DNA of 64,000 nt from Amaurobius ferox (lineage: Eukaryota > Arthropoda > Arachnida > Araneae > Amaurobiidae), in assembly GCA_951213105.1 (NCBI GenBank), contig OX578149.1:5288318-5352317 (forward strand), in the 5' to 3' direction. Both the position numbers and the translations under genes were made by a program. Within the stretch, counting starts at the first letter, position 1, and every line of letters starts with the position of its first letter. Of the stretch, positions 21,790 through 32,559 are shown in pieces. The notes under the pieces are model-generated. The model was not told where the DNA came from and did not search any database. It saw only the letters and a program-made list of their open reading frames with translations.

Positions 21790-22723
21790 CTAGCAGCGAT
21801 TACTCGACGTTGCTCGGTATTTACGATGCAAAACTTTGATAAAAATTACACCGGAACATATAGGGCCGTGAATCTTATACATTGTTTTTTCACTGTGAAA
21901 GAAGTAAATTCATTGCATTATGTAAGAAAAGAAATGCATCTGATTGACCACTCTTTGACCAATCAGATTCATTGGATCACACATACATACTTTTCTTCTT
22001 TATATAGATAGATAGATATTTTTATATTCATTTATTTATTATTCAAATAATTAAAATTTGTTGAGTAAGCCTGTAAAAAATAAACCATAGTGATAGAATT
22101 TCTATTTAAATTCATATTTCAAACTTGCGATTTTTAAAAGTGACTAATACGTTCAATAAACTCCCACAAATTTCAGATTTAATTGACTTTCACGTTTTAA
22201 ACCAATGATTTCCAACCTTTTTCGTTGGGAATCGTGGAGTTAGAGAGTAGAACTCCTAGAAAAAGTTTCGTTTTCTATTAATATCTCGACAACTCCTACT
22301 CTTGGGAACTCGAAACTAGGAATAAATTTATGGGGGGCTATTTTAAAGCTATCCACAAAATTTCATTAAATTCGGTGCAGCTGTTCTCTCGTGATGATGA
22401 GACAAACGAAAGTTTCGTTTTCCATTAATATCTCGGCAACCCCTGATCTTAGAAACTCGACACTTGGACTAAATTTATGGGGTGCTATTTCAAAGCTACC
22501 CACAAAATTTCATTAAATTCGGTGCAACTGTTCTCGTGTGATGATGAGACAAACAAAAGTTTCGCTTTTCATTAATATCGCGACAACCCCTGGTGTTAGA
22601 AAACTCGAAACATGGACTAAATTTTAAGTGGGGCTATTTCAAGACTATCCACCAAATTTCATCAAATTCAGTTCAGCCGTTCTCCCGTGATGTTGGATCA
22701 TACATAAATACATATTTTTCTTT

Positions 22724-22750
<27 letters not shown>
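21790..22750 (-). mobile_element. Helitron-like element, second family
   Basis: On the minus strand it ends ACCGAGCAACGTCGAGTAAT, then CGCTGCTAG followed by T, which resembles known Helitron 3' ends with a GC-rich terminal hairpin and CTAG. The terminal region TTTCACTGTGAAAGAAGTAA, TTCATTGCATTATGTA recurs at about 29840-29880 and 56930-56970. Farther in it carries the 147-bp array and the AATTTATTATTCAAATAA block. The 5' end was not found. Confidence 0.5.
22230..22720. repeat. 147-bp tandem repeat, about 3.3 units
   Basis: AAAGTTTCGTTTTC starts at 22262, 22409 and 22556, so both spacings are exactly 147 bp. Each unit contains ATCTCGACAACCCCTG, ACTCGAAACTTGGACTAAAT, GGGGCTATTT and the GTTCTCCCGTGATGATGAGA block. 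Related, in the other orientation, to 1180-1480 and 24690-24850. Confidence 0.92.

Positions 22751-22754
<4 letters not shown>
22735..22754. repeat. (GATA)n microsatellite
   Basis: Five tandem GATA units directly beyond the last 147-bp unit. Confidence 0.9.
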
Positions 22755-22834
22755 GTGATTCTTTGGGTTGAATTATTTTTCTTAATTACTAGATATCGTG
22801 AATCGAATAGTTCGTGTATTGCATCGTCCGCCAT

Positions 22835-23664
22835 TACCTTTTTGCATGAGTTCCTAAAATATAATCATTAATTACAACACTACACATTAAATTTCACATT
22901 TTTAATTTTTAAAATAAATATTATTTATTCACACATATTATTGTTAAGATTAAAATTACATTGACTTAATAAACGCTTAAGGAGGAGAAAATGCACCAGG
23001 TCTTAATATTATTCCTAAATCAACAATTGACCTAGTATATACGCAGATTGGCACATACCTCTGTTTGTCGGTCTGTTGCTCATCATGCTTGGAATCTTGG
23101 TCATTTCTTTTTCTGACATTTTGAGGTTAGCTTGCTCTTTTCTAACACACTCTCAAATTTCAATATAACCACTACACTGCTTGCTAACACGACTCTCTGA
23201 ACTTTTGGATTCTTGTTGAATATCTCAAAGCTTCTGCTCCCTCATTGCTTATGAAACGCAATCTTAGACATTCATTACCAGAATACCAGCGGTATTGAGC
23301 AGTCATTCCTGTTTATTGCTCTCCCTCGTTCCTTGAATTTCAATTCTCGAATATTCGCCGAATTCTCTCCTTGTTGACACATCATTTTGCTTGAGGTCCA
23401 AATAAGCCCTCCTCATCTCTCGTTGGTTGCGCGACAGTGCGATGTAGTAACATTGCTTCATTGGCCACCAATGACGTTTGGTTGGATTAAGCCTTGGCCC
23501 CTGAGAGATCTCTGGCCCAGCCACACCTGCAATTTATGTGAAGTGAATTTACTGGGGTCATGACCCTCCGGAACAAAACTGTCGTGAAACACTGCCTACA
23601 AATCTGCGCCCTGACTCGCTGTATTCGTAAATATTAAAACTGCATAAATGCCTCCTGGTCTCGC
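22835..23664. repeat. Dispersed repeat D, copy 1 (LTR-like, class unresolved)
   Basis: Co-linear with 43690-43991 plus 45367-45900. Shared landmarks are GAGTTCCTAAAATATAAT near the left end, CATCATTT(T/C)GC(T/C)TGA, CATTGGCCACC, AATTTATGTG, GGGGTCA(T/C)GACC, ACTGTCGT and the end AATATTAAAACTGCAYAAAT, CCTCCTGGTCTCRCAG. This copy has no insertion where copy 2 carries the 1353-bp retroposon; the corresponding site is near 23140 (AACACACTCTCAAAT). A minus-strand ORF (23303-23524) shows no domain I recognise. The length and TG...CA-like internal borders would suit a solo LTR, but I cannot define TSDs. Confidence 0.75.
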
Positions 23665-23921
23665 AGATATATCTGTGTCATTCTTATTTTAATAAATGTT
23701 TAATAATTAGGGGAGATTTGTGTCATTCTGATTTTAATAAATATTCAATAATAAAAAATTTTGCATATTTGAAAATATATATATATATTTTTAATTTTGG
23801 AGATAACATGGAGTCATGTTTATTGTCCTATAATAATGTCTAGAGGAAGATGATGCTTGAAATGTTCATATAAGATTCAATGCACTACAAATGGGATGCA
23901 GCATTCGGGTTTAAATTTTTG

Positions 23922-24033
23922 AACCAACCGTACCTCTTACGAAATTCGAGCAAACCGTGCCGCTTACTAAACTCTAGCCAACTGTGCCTCGTAAGAAACT
24001 CGAGCCAACCGTGCCACTTTTGGAACTCGAACT
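23922..24033 (-). repeat. Four-unit outlier of the 27-bp minisatellite
   Basis: Four 27-bp units of the CGAGCCAACCGTGCCTCTTA type. They are the reverse complement of the units in the 33210-35099 array about 9 kb away. Confidence 0.9.
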
Positions 24034-24059
24034 GGTCTATTAGCAGTGTACCCGTTCTT

Positions 24060-24640
24060 TATACCGAATATATAATATAAACAAACTTAAAATTCACAAT
24101 TATATGCAAATTCCTATAGTGTTTGTTCTAAGTGACATTGCTATTCAAAACTATTAAAAATTTTCATTTAGTTCTTTTAAAAATAAGTGGAAGAATCGCT
24201 GTTCTCACTATACAAATTCATCTTCACAGGCAGATCTGAAAAGTAAAACATTCATGTCTCGTTTGTACATAAATATACAAAACATATAAAATTGGATCAA
24301 TATATCCCAAAATAAAAACGCTATGAAATTGGATCAACCCATGCCAAAATAATAGCACTAACATGCTTTTAGAAGACATACACGTACCATCTTTATTTTG
24401 TTATAACAATTGGCTAAACACAATACATGAATTTGAAAAATATTTACCAAAATAAAACAGATAGATGACTTAAGAAATTGAAAATATCAATTATCTCCGC
24501 AACCTTTCAGCCCAAAAGCCGCAATGGATGTAACCCAGGCAAATATGTAATTTCGACAAAATCCATTTTTATATACATTTCTTAATTATTTGAATCGGAA
24601 AAGATTTAATAAAAATAGTCTGCTATATAATGTCAAAAAT
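24060..24640 (-). mobile_element. Helitron-like family 1, inverted diverged copy
   Basis: The reverse complement matches the 3' half of the 1-1156 and 2110-3426 copies: GCAGATCTGAARARTAAAAC, ATTGRATCAATATAT and AAAATAAAARCGYTA blocks in order. The terminal hairpin is not preserved. Confidence 0.55.
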
Positions 24641-24689
24641 CGTCTGTTATATGTATAATGTCATTGGATTTAATTCGGTGGTATAATTT

Positions 24690-24860
24690 TAATCCTATGT
24701 CTATAGAAGATTTAATTGTGCACTTTTTATTAATATCTAGACAACCCCTGCTCCTAGAAACTCGAGACAGAGATACAATTTGCCATTCGCCCGTGATAGT
24801 AAGACAAACACATAGACAGACAAAAAGATTTTCCATTTTATTTATTATAGATTTGTTTTG
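24690..24860. repeat. Fragment of the CATCATCACGGGAGAACGG repeat family
   Basis: TTATTAATATCTAGACAACC, CTCCTAGAAACTCGA and GACAAACACATAGACAGAC match the 22230-22720 units. Confidence 0.6.
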
Positions 24861-25744
24861 AAAATACTGATTTTCCGGGATGAAATGGATTTTTGATGAA
24901 ACTGATTAAATTTCTCAATTTCCATAAAAATGTTATTTCCTTGTCCATAATGTAACTTTCTTTGCTGAAAGTAAGACCACTTTTAATTTATATAAAAAAT
25001 AACAAATGAAGCAAATAATAAATAAAAATAAAAGAATGTAAGGGCAAATCTGCTATTTTAAAACACCCGGTTATCTAACATGACTGCCTCGTATTTTTGT
25101 ATGTACAAATTCCATACGTCGAGTTTTTAACAATAAAAAAATACCAAAAGCATTATTTGGCGATTTTCTAAATAAAACTTCCTATGAACTTCTAAAACGA
25201 CTTTCCAGATGACTTGGCAATAAACACTCTATTTGTGGAAACGAAGCTAATTAGAAAAGCAATACCTTCCTTGCAGATAAGACAGGTCTATCAAAGAACT
25301 GCTGTAGCTCTAGTAGAAATTGCACGCGCATTTTCTTTTGGTTCCATTTCCAATGATATGTCTTCTGACGTGAGTAAAAAGAGAGAGATTGGCCTTTTCT
25401 GAAAATGTCGGAACTTTGAGGAAACGCAAAAAGCGCCGCATTGAGCTCGGTATGAGACGGAACAAAAATCCGTTTATTCACACAGAAATACATTTATATA
25501 TAATTAAATATGATATATATAATTAAAATGAAAGTGACTTGATCTTAAATTGCTTGAGGAGACACTGCCTTTTGTTTCCCTTGATGCTTCTCCATGGACT
25601 CTTATATATATATATATATATATAAAGTGAATATACAAAAAGACAAAAAGAAGCACATTTCATACGATATAAACAAGTAACCAAGCAAAAAAGGCGCAAT
25701 GCTGCACTCTCATGCCGAGATTATATAAGAATGTCAAAAGAACA
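24861..25744. other. Unassigned AT-rich sequence
   Basis: Includes a short (TA)n at 25604-25624. The overlapping ORFs at 25214-25493 on both strands have no recognisable domain. Confidence 0.45.
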
Positions 25745-26400
25745 AGGGGGAAAAGAGCTAACAGGTAAAATAATAGACTTCAAAGATCTCTTCAATAACA
25801 TCAACCTGGACGACCTCTATGATATTATGATTGAGACTTATAGCACCTACAAAATACACAAATCTGAAAAATACAAAATACACAGCTCTGAACAAATATA
25901 AAACCATGTTGGAAATAGTCTTATATGAAAATATTCTATACAACGAAATTGATTTCTATCAACAGAAAAAAGTATTCCTATGGGTGGAGGCTGTTCATCC
26001 ATGCTAGCAGACCTCTATCTAAACAAATATGAAAAGGGTACCCATATTCTAAATGAAATGCCTTACTTTAGATTTGTGGACTATATCCTAATCGGTCTAC
26101 CTAAAACTAACGGCTATTTTGACCTCAGTTTCTACACATCCAACCTAAAACTTATAGAAACTAATATGATAAATGATAGCGAGATCAATTATCTTGATAT
26201 ATGTATCAATTTTAATGATAACGAAGTATTATATACAAAACTATTTGACAAAAGAAACTCCTTCGACATTAACGTAAATATTACATTGTTGACTGGCATT
26301 CGAACTTAAGTTCAAGCATTTTCCACAATATCATTAAAAATCATTTCCTTCGAAACAAACGAATGCATACTTATCAAGGAGAACGCATAAAATGCGACAG
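25745..26400 (+). pseudogene. Reverse transcriptase remnant, Penelope-like class
   Basis: Translation gives IIDFKDLFNNINLDDLYDIM at 25771-25830 (RT motif A, DF..LF.NI..DDLY). After frame breaks it gives IPMGGGCSSMLADLYLNKYE at about 25973-26033 (motif B region, MG...P..LAD). RFVDYILIG follows at about 26068, where the catalytic FVDD has become FVDY. Then come SNLKLIETN and EINYLDICINFND, and TKLFDKRNSFDINVNI at about 26235-26285 resembles the segment that follows the catalytic box in Penelope-like RTs. After another frameshift SSSIFHNIIKNHFL continues at about 26315. Stops, frameshifts and the lost aspartate make it non-functional. No GIY-YIG endonuclease was found. A different divergent RT group is possible. 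Confidence 0.65.
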
Positions 26401-26792
26401 AAGAATCATATTGGAGGCAATACGACAGCATTATCCCTTACGCTATATCTAAAACACTACTATAATGCTCTTCACTGCAAAGTTAAAAACGCATTTTATA
26501 CTAATTTTGGCAACATCGATATAACAAATTTTGTTGGCAACGTATATATTAATATGGTTATCTACGCATCTCTACGCGTACTATTGTTTCGCATTGGAAA
26601 CATAGAAGATGTTGTGTTCACAGGACCTTCATTTCTTAATGTAATGATTTCCTTTCTTTGATTTTACACTCCATCTGTATCTCTTTGAATATACTCGTTG
26701 CTTCTGTTTTCACTCCTCGTTTAGGTCTTTTGTTTGACAGTCTCACGGAGATTATGCTTCAGGAAGGTATCGGCTCCGGGAGTGTTACCATG

Positions 26793-26881
26793 GTTGTTGT
26801 TGTTGTTGTTGCTGAAACCCAGACCGTCCAACCTACCAGAAAGGTGTAATGTAATTATTTGGACGGCCGGGAAGTGCCACC
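26793..26881 (-). mobile_element. 5'-truncated SINE with tail type B
   Basis: On the minus strand this is GTGGCACTTCCCGGCCGTCC through GGTCTGGGTTTCAGCAAC, then (CAA)n. Hairpin arms GGCCGTCCAA (26868-26859) and TTGGACGGTC (26831-26822) pair over 10 positions with one G-U pair. The (CAA)n tail appears as (TTG)n on the plus strand. It lies inside the gag-like remnant. Confidence 0.88.
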
Positions 26882-26884
26882 CCG

Positions 26885-27190
26885 TCACAATACTTTCCTT
26901 ATACATTATTGTATATAAGTAAAGTAATAAGGTTAAATAGAAACTAATATCACTTTCTTTAATTTCAAATTTCTGCATCAAAAGTTGTAAACTACAACGC
27001 TTGCTTTCATTTTCAGAATTTTCAACATTACACGAACTTAAATTCAAATCATCAATGTTTATTTTGTTCCAAGTCTCTATCTTTAATTTTTCCAGCTCAA
27101 ATTCATATTTTAATTTTTCCTTTTGCAATTCCTGCGATCATTTTTCTGCTTCTTTTCTATAAAAAATTATTGTTTTCAACATTTGTTTTA
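26885..27190 (-). pseudogene. Gag-like fragment of an LTR retrotransposon
   Basis: The minus strand reads EAEK(stop)SQELQKEKLKYEFELEKL and continues through a charged coiled-coil-like segment to LQLLMQKFEIKESDISFYLT. The pattern of a K/E-rich helix followed by LM.KFD.KE.DIS.YLTLF is familiar from gag-type proteins encoded by arachnid Ty3/Gypsy-like elements; that attribution is from memory. It is cut off near 26885 where the SINE begins. No protease, RT or integrase of the same element lies nearby. Confidence 0.5.
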
Positions 27191-27877
27191 CAAATTCTGC
27201 GTTGTATTCTTTACTACTTAATATTTTTGTTTTTAACTCTACAGTTGTATCTTCTAGTTTCCCCAACAGCGCGTGCTAACAATATTCAATCACACTTTCT
27301 TTCTTTAGTAAATGCGTCATTTTCGGTACTTCTTATTTCATCGACATATAGTGCAGTATCAAATAAAAATTATTTTCTAATCAAAACTCAAATTATTTTC
27401 GCATCATAACACTGCATTTTAAACTACATCAACATCGCAATACTTTTCATCCAAATCGAAATTATTCAAAAGGCATTTATTTACCTTGTGAAGACAGTTT
27501 TCATCGCCGTAGTAGACTCTAGCCGTCTGCTTGTCTTGTCTCATCAGTTTGTTTTTATAAACACGAACGGTTGATTGAAAACCCAACTTCAGAGATTGTC
27601 CATTAAACACTAGCCTAAAACGATATACCAGTTCAAAACAAGTCATCGATGTCAATCCCTCTTCTGAATTGTAAGAGATGTATCAAGCAGAAGAATTGTT
27701 AATGAATAACATTCTAGAATAAATTAATAAAGGTTTATTAAATTACATCGTAATCATCGCAACGTAATAAACCAAAAATATATCGTAACATCGAATGCAA
27801 GCATCACTTGACTCACTGAGTGCTGTAGAGCAAGGTTACAAGAATAAAGCAAATATGAAAGAAAATAGTTCCAGGTT

Positions 27878-27878
<1 letters not shown>
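27191..27878. other. Unassigned sequence, possible retroelement flank
   Basis: A 78-residue minus-strand ORF (27419-27655) has no frame break but no recognisable domain. Lying upstream of the gag-like fragment on the same strand, it could be part of the same old element. That is inference only. Confidence 0.35.

Positions 27879-27919
<41 letters not shown>
27879..27919. repeat. (TA)n microsatellite
   Basis: About 20 TA units. Confidence 0.93.
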
Positions 27920-27922
<3 letters not shown>

Positions 27923-28231
27923 ATTGCTTCTATATATGTAAATATAGTAGTTAAAAATCATATATATATAGAAATATATATTTATAGAGGGCAAATAGAA
28001 AATTTGCAACTTCCCCCAAAGTTTCATTCGTCCCCCCCCCCCCCCGACCCAAAAGTCCTAAAAATATCACTATTCGTAACAATAGCTTTGAGGACAGACA
28101 CCTTATCAGCAAGTTCTTCAACTCTAGACCTTCAACTCTAGACCTAAAATGTCAAATTTTTCAATTGGTTCCGAACATGTTACTAATAACGATTTATTAG
28201 TAACGCACCAGTGGAAATCATGCACACTATT

Positions 28232-28280
28232 CACCTTTCTGGTAGGTCGGACCGTCTGGGTCTCAACAACAACAACAACA
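28232..28280 (+). mobile_element. 3'-terminal SINE fragment, tail type B
   Basis: CACCTTTCTGGTAGGTCGG then CCGTCTGGGTCTCAACAAC and an (AAC)n tail. Only the right arm of the tail hairpin is present. Confidence 0.85.
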
Positions 28281-29229
28281 GTATTTTCCGCTTATCGTAC
28301 ATATAATATGGAGCGCTTCAGGTTGATGAGAACGTAAATTCAGTTTCTAAACGGATGAGACCGTCCCTTGGAAATGGTGTCACGGCCGTTGAATATTCTG
28401 TCCCCTGACGATTTCATGTCTCTTTCGCCGTGTCTATGAGCCAATTAAGGAAGCGAAAAGAGACACGAAAGTCCAGCTGTCTCTGAATTATTCATATGTG
28501 GGAGCGAGGAGGTCCCACTACAATGAAGAGGCGGTTGGATGGCGAAGAGTATGATTTGCTAATTGGAACTTTGTTTTAGGAAATCCGCTATAAATCGGGA
28601 GGTCAGATTTCAAAAACTAGACTTGTAGAAATATTAAGCTAACCATTATGCTCAGTGTGCGTTTTTAAAGAGAATTACGTAACAGAACCTGAGGCAGCAG
28701 AGGATTTACTATGTCTAATTCTATTTGAACACAGTCGATGAGTTATAACCATGTAAGTAAAAATTATTGTTGAGGATGTAAGCAAATTTTGTATAATAGA
28801 ATATGACGGACCATCTTGTCTTTTTAAGTTTTATTTAAAACCATAAAAAAGAAGATGTACATTGAAGAATGTATTTTGGGGAATAAATCCAGCTGGCATT
28901 AATATGGGGGAAAAGCTCCCGGATACAACCTCGTCGTTTTTTAAAATATTCGAGTTCTTTTGCGTCTTGTGATCTAGATCGACGTGACGGCGAAATTCTC
29001 GCGCATGCTCAGACAATTACCTTTCTAAAGATTTGATCAAGTTAAATCAAAATCGTGTGAAAACAAGCTTTATTGCATGAAGCTTAAGCTTCAGGTACCG
29101 ATCCATTAAAGAGCTCTTCGACTCAGATAATTTGATATCAAAACTAACTTTCATTAAATGCAGAAGTTTTCATTATTTTCCTTATATACATACTAGTATA
29201 AAGTATAGGGAGAGTATTGTAAAGGAGTC
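28281..29229. other. Mostly unique sequence; 28350-28570 is a candidate conserved non-coding block
   Basis: 28350-28570 has higher GC content and mixed composition, and no repeat partner in the window. Within it GTCTCTTTCGC (28418) and GCGAAAAGAGAC (28454) are near-complementary. No coding frame or RNA family is recognised. The rest is plain AT-rich DNA. Confidence 0.4.
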
Positions 29230-29560
29230 AAATATTCGAATTCGAGTTTTGGATAAAAAAGCACGCTTCAAGGATCCCTTAACTCGAATCGAACGTTTTT
29301 GAGATGATGCCTGTATATGTGCGTGTGTGTGTGTACGAGAGAGAGAGAGTCCGTGGAGACAAAGTAATGGAACATTTTGAATGAAATTAGGAACAAAAAT
29401 TACAATCAGTAAATACTGGAAGCCTAGTGATCGAATATTCGGAAAACCATTTCATTTTCGAATGACATTTTAAAAACATTATCAAAAAATCAGAACTTTC
29501 AATAAAGTTACGTTCAATCTGAGGCGAAATATTGCCAAAGTGATGATATTTCGACCCCGA
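29230..29560 (+). repeat. Dispersed repeat E, copy 1
   Basis: Co-linear with 55985-56420: ATTCGAATTCGAGTTTT, CGAATCGAAC.TTTTTGAG, a (GT)n tract, GAGTC(C/T)GTGGAGAC, AATGAAATT, TACTGGAAGCC and TTCAATAAAGTTACG. Copy 1 has a short GT tract and a GA run, whereas copy 2 has an expanded GT minisatellite. Confidence 0.8.
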
Positions 29561-30000
29561 TCGACGAAAGTGTTAAAATTTTAAAAATGGCGCTAAGTTA
29601 ACGAAACTGAATGGATTCATTAGAAATATTTCAAAATATGGACTCTTTTGCTTATTGCGGATGCTACCCGTTATCAACTGATAACGGGTGACAACTAAAT
29701 GAAGTTCATTTAGAGTTGCGTTAAATATAAGTTAATTGGGCACTTACTTCGAAACAGTTTGACCTGTTGTCATCTGGAAAAGCGCCCAATTCAGCATTTG
29801 AAAACATTGTGCCGTAGACCTTATATCATCATCCTTTCACTGTGAAAGAAGTCAATTTATTGCATTGTGTAGGGAAAGTCAAATGCTGCCCACATCAGAT
29901 GCTTTTGTTTTGTATTCTATTAACCCTCCATCCAATGTCATGTTAGCATTTCTATTTAAATTCGACATGTATAAAAATAAATTCATAACATTTATAAATT
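29561..30000 (-). repeat. Helitron-like family 2 remnants
   Basis: The block TTTCACTGTGAAAGAAGTCA, TTGCATTGTGTAGG at 29838-29870 matches 21890-21930, and the CACATCAGATGCTTTT block matches 56985-57000. A short exact duplication ACCCGTTATCAACTGATAACGGGT (29667-29690) forms a perfect hairpin with a 2-bp centre. Confidence 0.45.
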
Positions 30001-30231
30001 CATGACAACATTTATAGCACGCTTAAAAAAATCCCTATCTGGGGTTCTTGCATATTTAAATTATCTTTTTCTTTTCGTGTAGTAATAAGAAATAAATAAA
30101 TAACATCTCTCGTGTTAAGTTTTTCCCTCTCAATATTTTACTCCTATTCAATTATTAGAAGTTTATGAAATGAATTAACATAGCTAGTATTGCTTTCGAT
30201 ACAGCGACATAAACTTACAGATTCCATGGGT

Positions 30232-30476
30232 AGGAGTGGGAGAGCCCAGTGGTTAGCGTGCGAGGATTGCGCTCGGACGACCCGAGTTCTACTCCCGGCG
30301 CTGCTCAAACTGTCGCCGTGATCAAGAGAAAGGAGTACAGACACGTTAAATAGGTGAATTTATAAGTTCTTCCGAAAGGTGAGTGGTAGGGGAAGGAGGG
30401 AGGGTTCCAGTATAAATTGGGTGGCACTTTCCGGCCGTCCAGACAGATGCCTTACACCTTCGGGTAGATCGAAGGG
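30232..30476 (+). mobile_element. SINE with a tRNA-derived head
   Basis: The head GAGAGCCCAGTGGTTAGCG (A-box region 30242-30252) and CGAGTTCTACTCC (B-box region about 30284-30296) lie at the usual tRNA spacing. From about 30310 the body (GTCGCCGTG, CACGTTAAA, CTTCCGA.AGGT, GGTAGGGGAAGGAGGG, AAATTGGGTGGCACTTTCCG) matches the 5S-headed SINE at 4983-5370. The tail is cut after CCTTACACCTTCGGGTAGA, so only the left hairpin arm GGCCGTCC remains. Two different polymerase III promoters on one body mean the head was exchanged. No convincing TSD was found. Confidence 0.85.
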
Positions 30477-31260
30477 TATTTCTTAATGGGTATTTCCATG
30501 GATATTGTATAGAATAAATCTAAGCACTGATGTTTAACATTATTCGTAAAATCCCTCATAAAAAAATCGAATGAGCAAATATTTCAAAGCTAGAAAATTA
30601 AAACTGAGAACCACCACCCATCCACAAACACGCCCATGTCACACCATTCAATGTTCACACGCAGGAGCCTGAAAACTCCGTACATAGCTGAAAACGAGGT
30701 CTTTTGTACCCATGCCAACTGGCACACCATCCCGAAGCTAATAAACGGGGCGCTTTACCAGCCCCCCTTCTAGGGTTTTCTTGAGGGTCCTATTAATATA
30801 ATTGGGCAGAAAGCTAAATGAAGTGTGATGTAGTAGTGCACCCTCCCCGGTGTTTTTTGCATAATGATATTCAAATGAGACAGTTTAATTTCAGCAACCG
30901 CTCTATCCAGCACGAAAACGAAGAAAATGTTCTTTATTCTGGGGCAATTAAAATGCGAGTGGAAAATCGGAATGAAAGTCTAAAATGAGCGAGTTCGTTT
31001 TCAAAACGAGATGACGGGCTTGGGAGTAGGTTTGTTTTTATCCTATTTCGGTACTTTGATAACATTGAGATGGATGGGTCGTTTCGGCTCTTTACAAACT
31101 AGCCAATCCAGAATTCTCTCAAATCACTGTTAAAAACCCGAGGTTCGTACGAATATTCGTTTGACAATAAACACATTTGCGCAGGCGTTTAATCTCTTCC
31201 TGCCAACATCAGAATAGATTCAAAATTAAATTAATAAGCGCATCAACAAACGGTTTGCAT
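30477..31260. other. Mostly unique sequence; candidate conserved non-coding block at 30590-31100
   Basis: Balanced base composition, with no partner in the window and no recognisable repeat. It contains GCATAATGATATTCAAATGA and GGGGCGCTTTACCAGCCCCC (30755-30774, a GGGGC/GCCCC hairpin). No coding frame is evident. It may be an intronic regulatory region; this is inference. Confidence 0.35.
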
Positions 31261-31440
31261 ATATACGGGGTCCCTAGGAAAGTCCATAAACAGACCCAAT
31301 AACTTTGTAAGGGAAAGTCCATGAGTATACACGTTAAGTCTAGCTATAAGTGGCTATGCTCGATCGAAACAAAGGAATTTCAACGCTCCTAGCGGATAAG
31401 CGAGGATCACGAACTCGGGCCATAAAGTGGGTTATACGGA
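31261..31440 (+). repeat. Dispersed repeat H
   Basis: AATAACTTTGTAAGGGAAAG...ACACGTTAAGTCTAGCTATA...GCGAGGATCACGAACTCG resembles 46186-46330 in order and spacing, with many differences. Confidence 0.45.
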
Positions 31441-32500
31441 AATGGCCCGTTGAAAGGGGTAGAACACTGTGTAATGAATAGGAATCGAACCTAAAACTGA
31501 TAGAGAAGAAATTTATTTGACACAATAATAGACGAATGACTGTTTGAATCAGGAATGCTTATACTAAACGACACTTCCATGCACAGGAATCCAACGTACA
31601 ACCTGAGGCTGCTATATATACAGGTTGAGGTAACCAACCCGTCCAGTCAATGATCGTCTGCCTGTACTATTTAAATGGCGCGCGCGTTACATGGCGGATA
31701 TTGGATGTGCCATTTAGCTGTAAAATAAGTGCTTCTGCTTCCAAAACATCATTCAGGAAGTAGTTGAGAATGTTTGAATTTTTCGAGATCCCGAGAAAAG
31801 GTCGACTTTTCGCTATGTACAGCCATTACTTCAACTAGGAGTTAAGAAGACCACAGGTTGTATATTTAGGATCCTCATCATTAGCTGTTCAAAATACCCC
31901 ACGTCAGCGATCCTGCAACAATCGAATTCGAGAAAGAATGTTACTTTTACAATCATCGCAGGTGTCACCGCGTTAATGGCCCTGATGATACGACTTTTTG
32001 ACGTATGTTTATTACCTTTCAATAGACGCATTTCGTTTGTTCCTGGTACCGTTTCCTTCTCATTAGAGAATGATCTACAATTTTGTAATGGGATTTTTTC
32101 GTTTACTTCGCTTTGTTGCGGAGTTCGTTTGAAATTCTTCGATCATCCTTTAACTCCTATGCGACCAGGCATGCTCATCGACCCTGCCTCATCCATTACG
32201 ATTTTTGGTAAGAGTAAGATCCCAGGGCATTTATTCTGTTGTAATAAAACACTATTATTTTCTACTTCAAGCATTTGACTGTTATACTGAAAAGCGAGCT
32301 TTTATAAGAATATATTTTTCCGTCAATCATTTGGAATCAGTTAGGTATTTAAATGGTTTATGGACAGAAAAAGTGGGAGTTTGCTGCTTTTGACAAGTAG
32401 ACTACTTTTTGACAAGTAGACTCTCTTCGTTACGAAACCGAATATAGGGTTAAATTGCGATCTTTCGTGCATTTCATAGATAACTAGCAGATAGGGCCGC
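31441..32500. other. Unassigned sequence
   Basis: A 100-residue plus-strand ORF (31976-32278) has no recognisable domain. Nothing else is supported. Confidence 0.4.
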
Positions 32501-32559
32501 TGTGGCTCGTGATTCAAAATAGGTACACCTTTCAGTAGTCATCCAAATGGTGTTGTTCT

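Noticed and set aside
22262..22703. Nucleosome-positioning array because of the 147-bp period
   Set aside because: Only about three units, and the related array at 1210-1332 has a 121-bp spacing, so the match with 147 is best treated as chance.
22835..23664. Solo LTR
   Set aside because: TG...CA-like borders can be chosen, but the homology between the two copies extends beyond them and no target-site duplication is found; it was left as an unclassified repeat.
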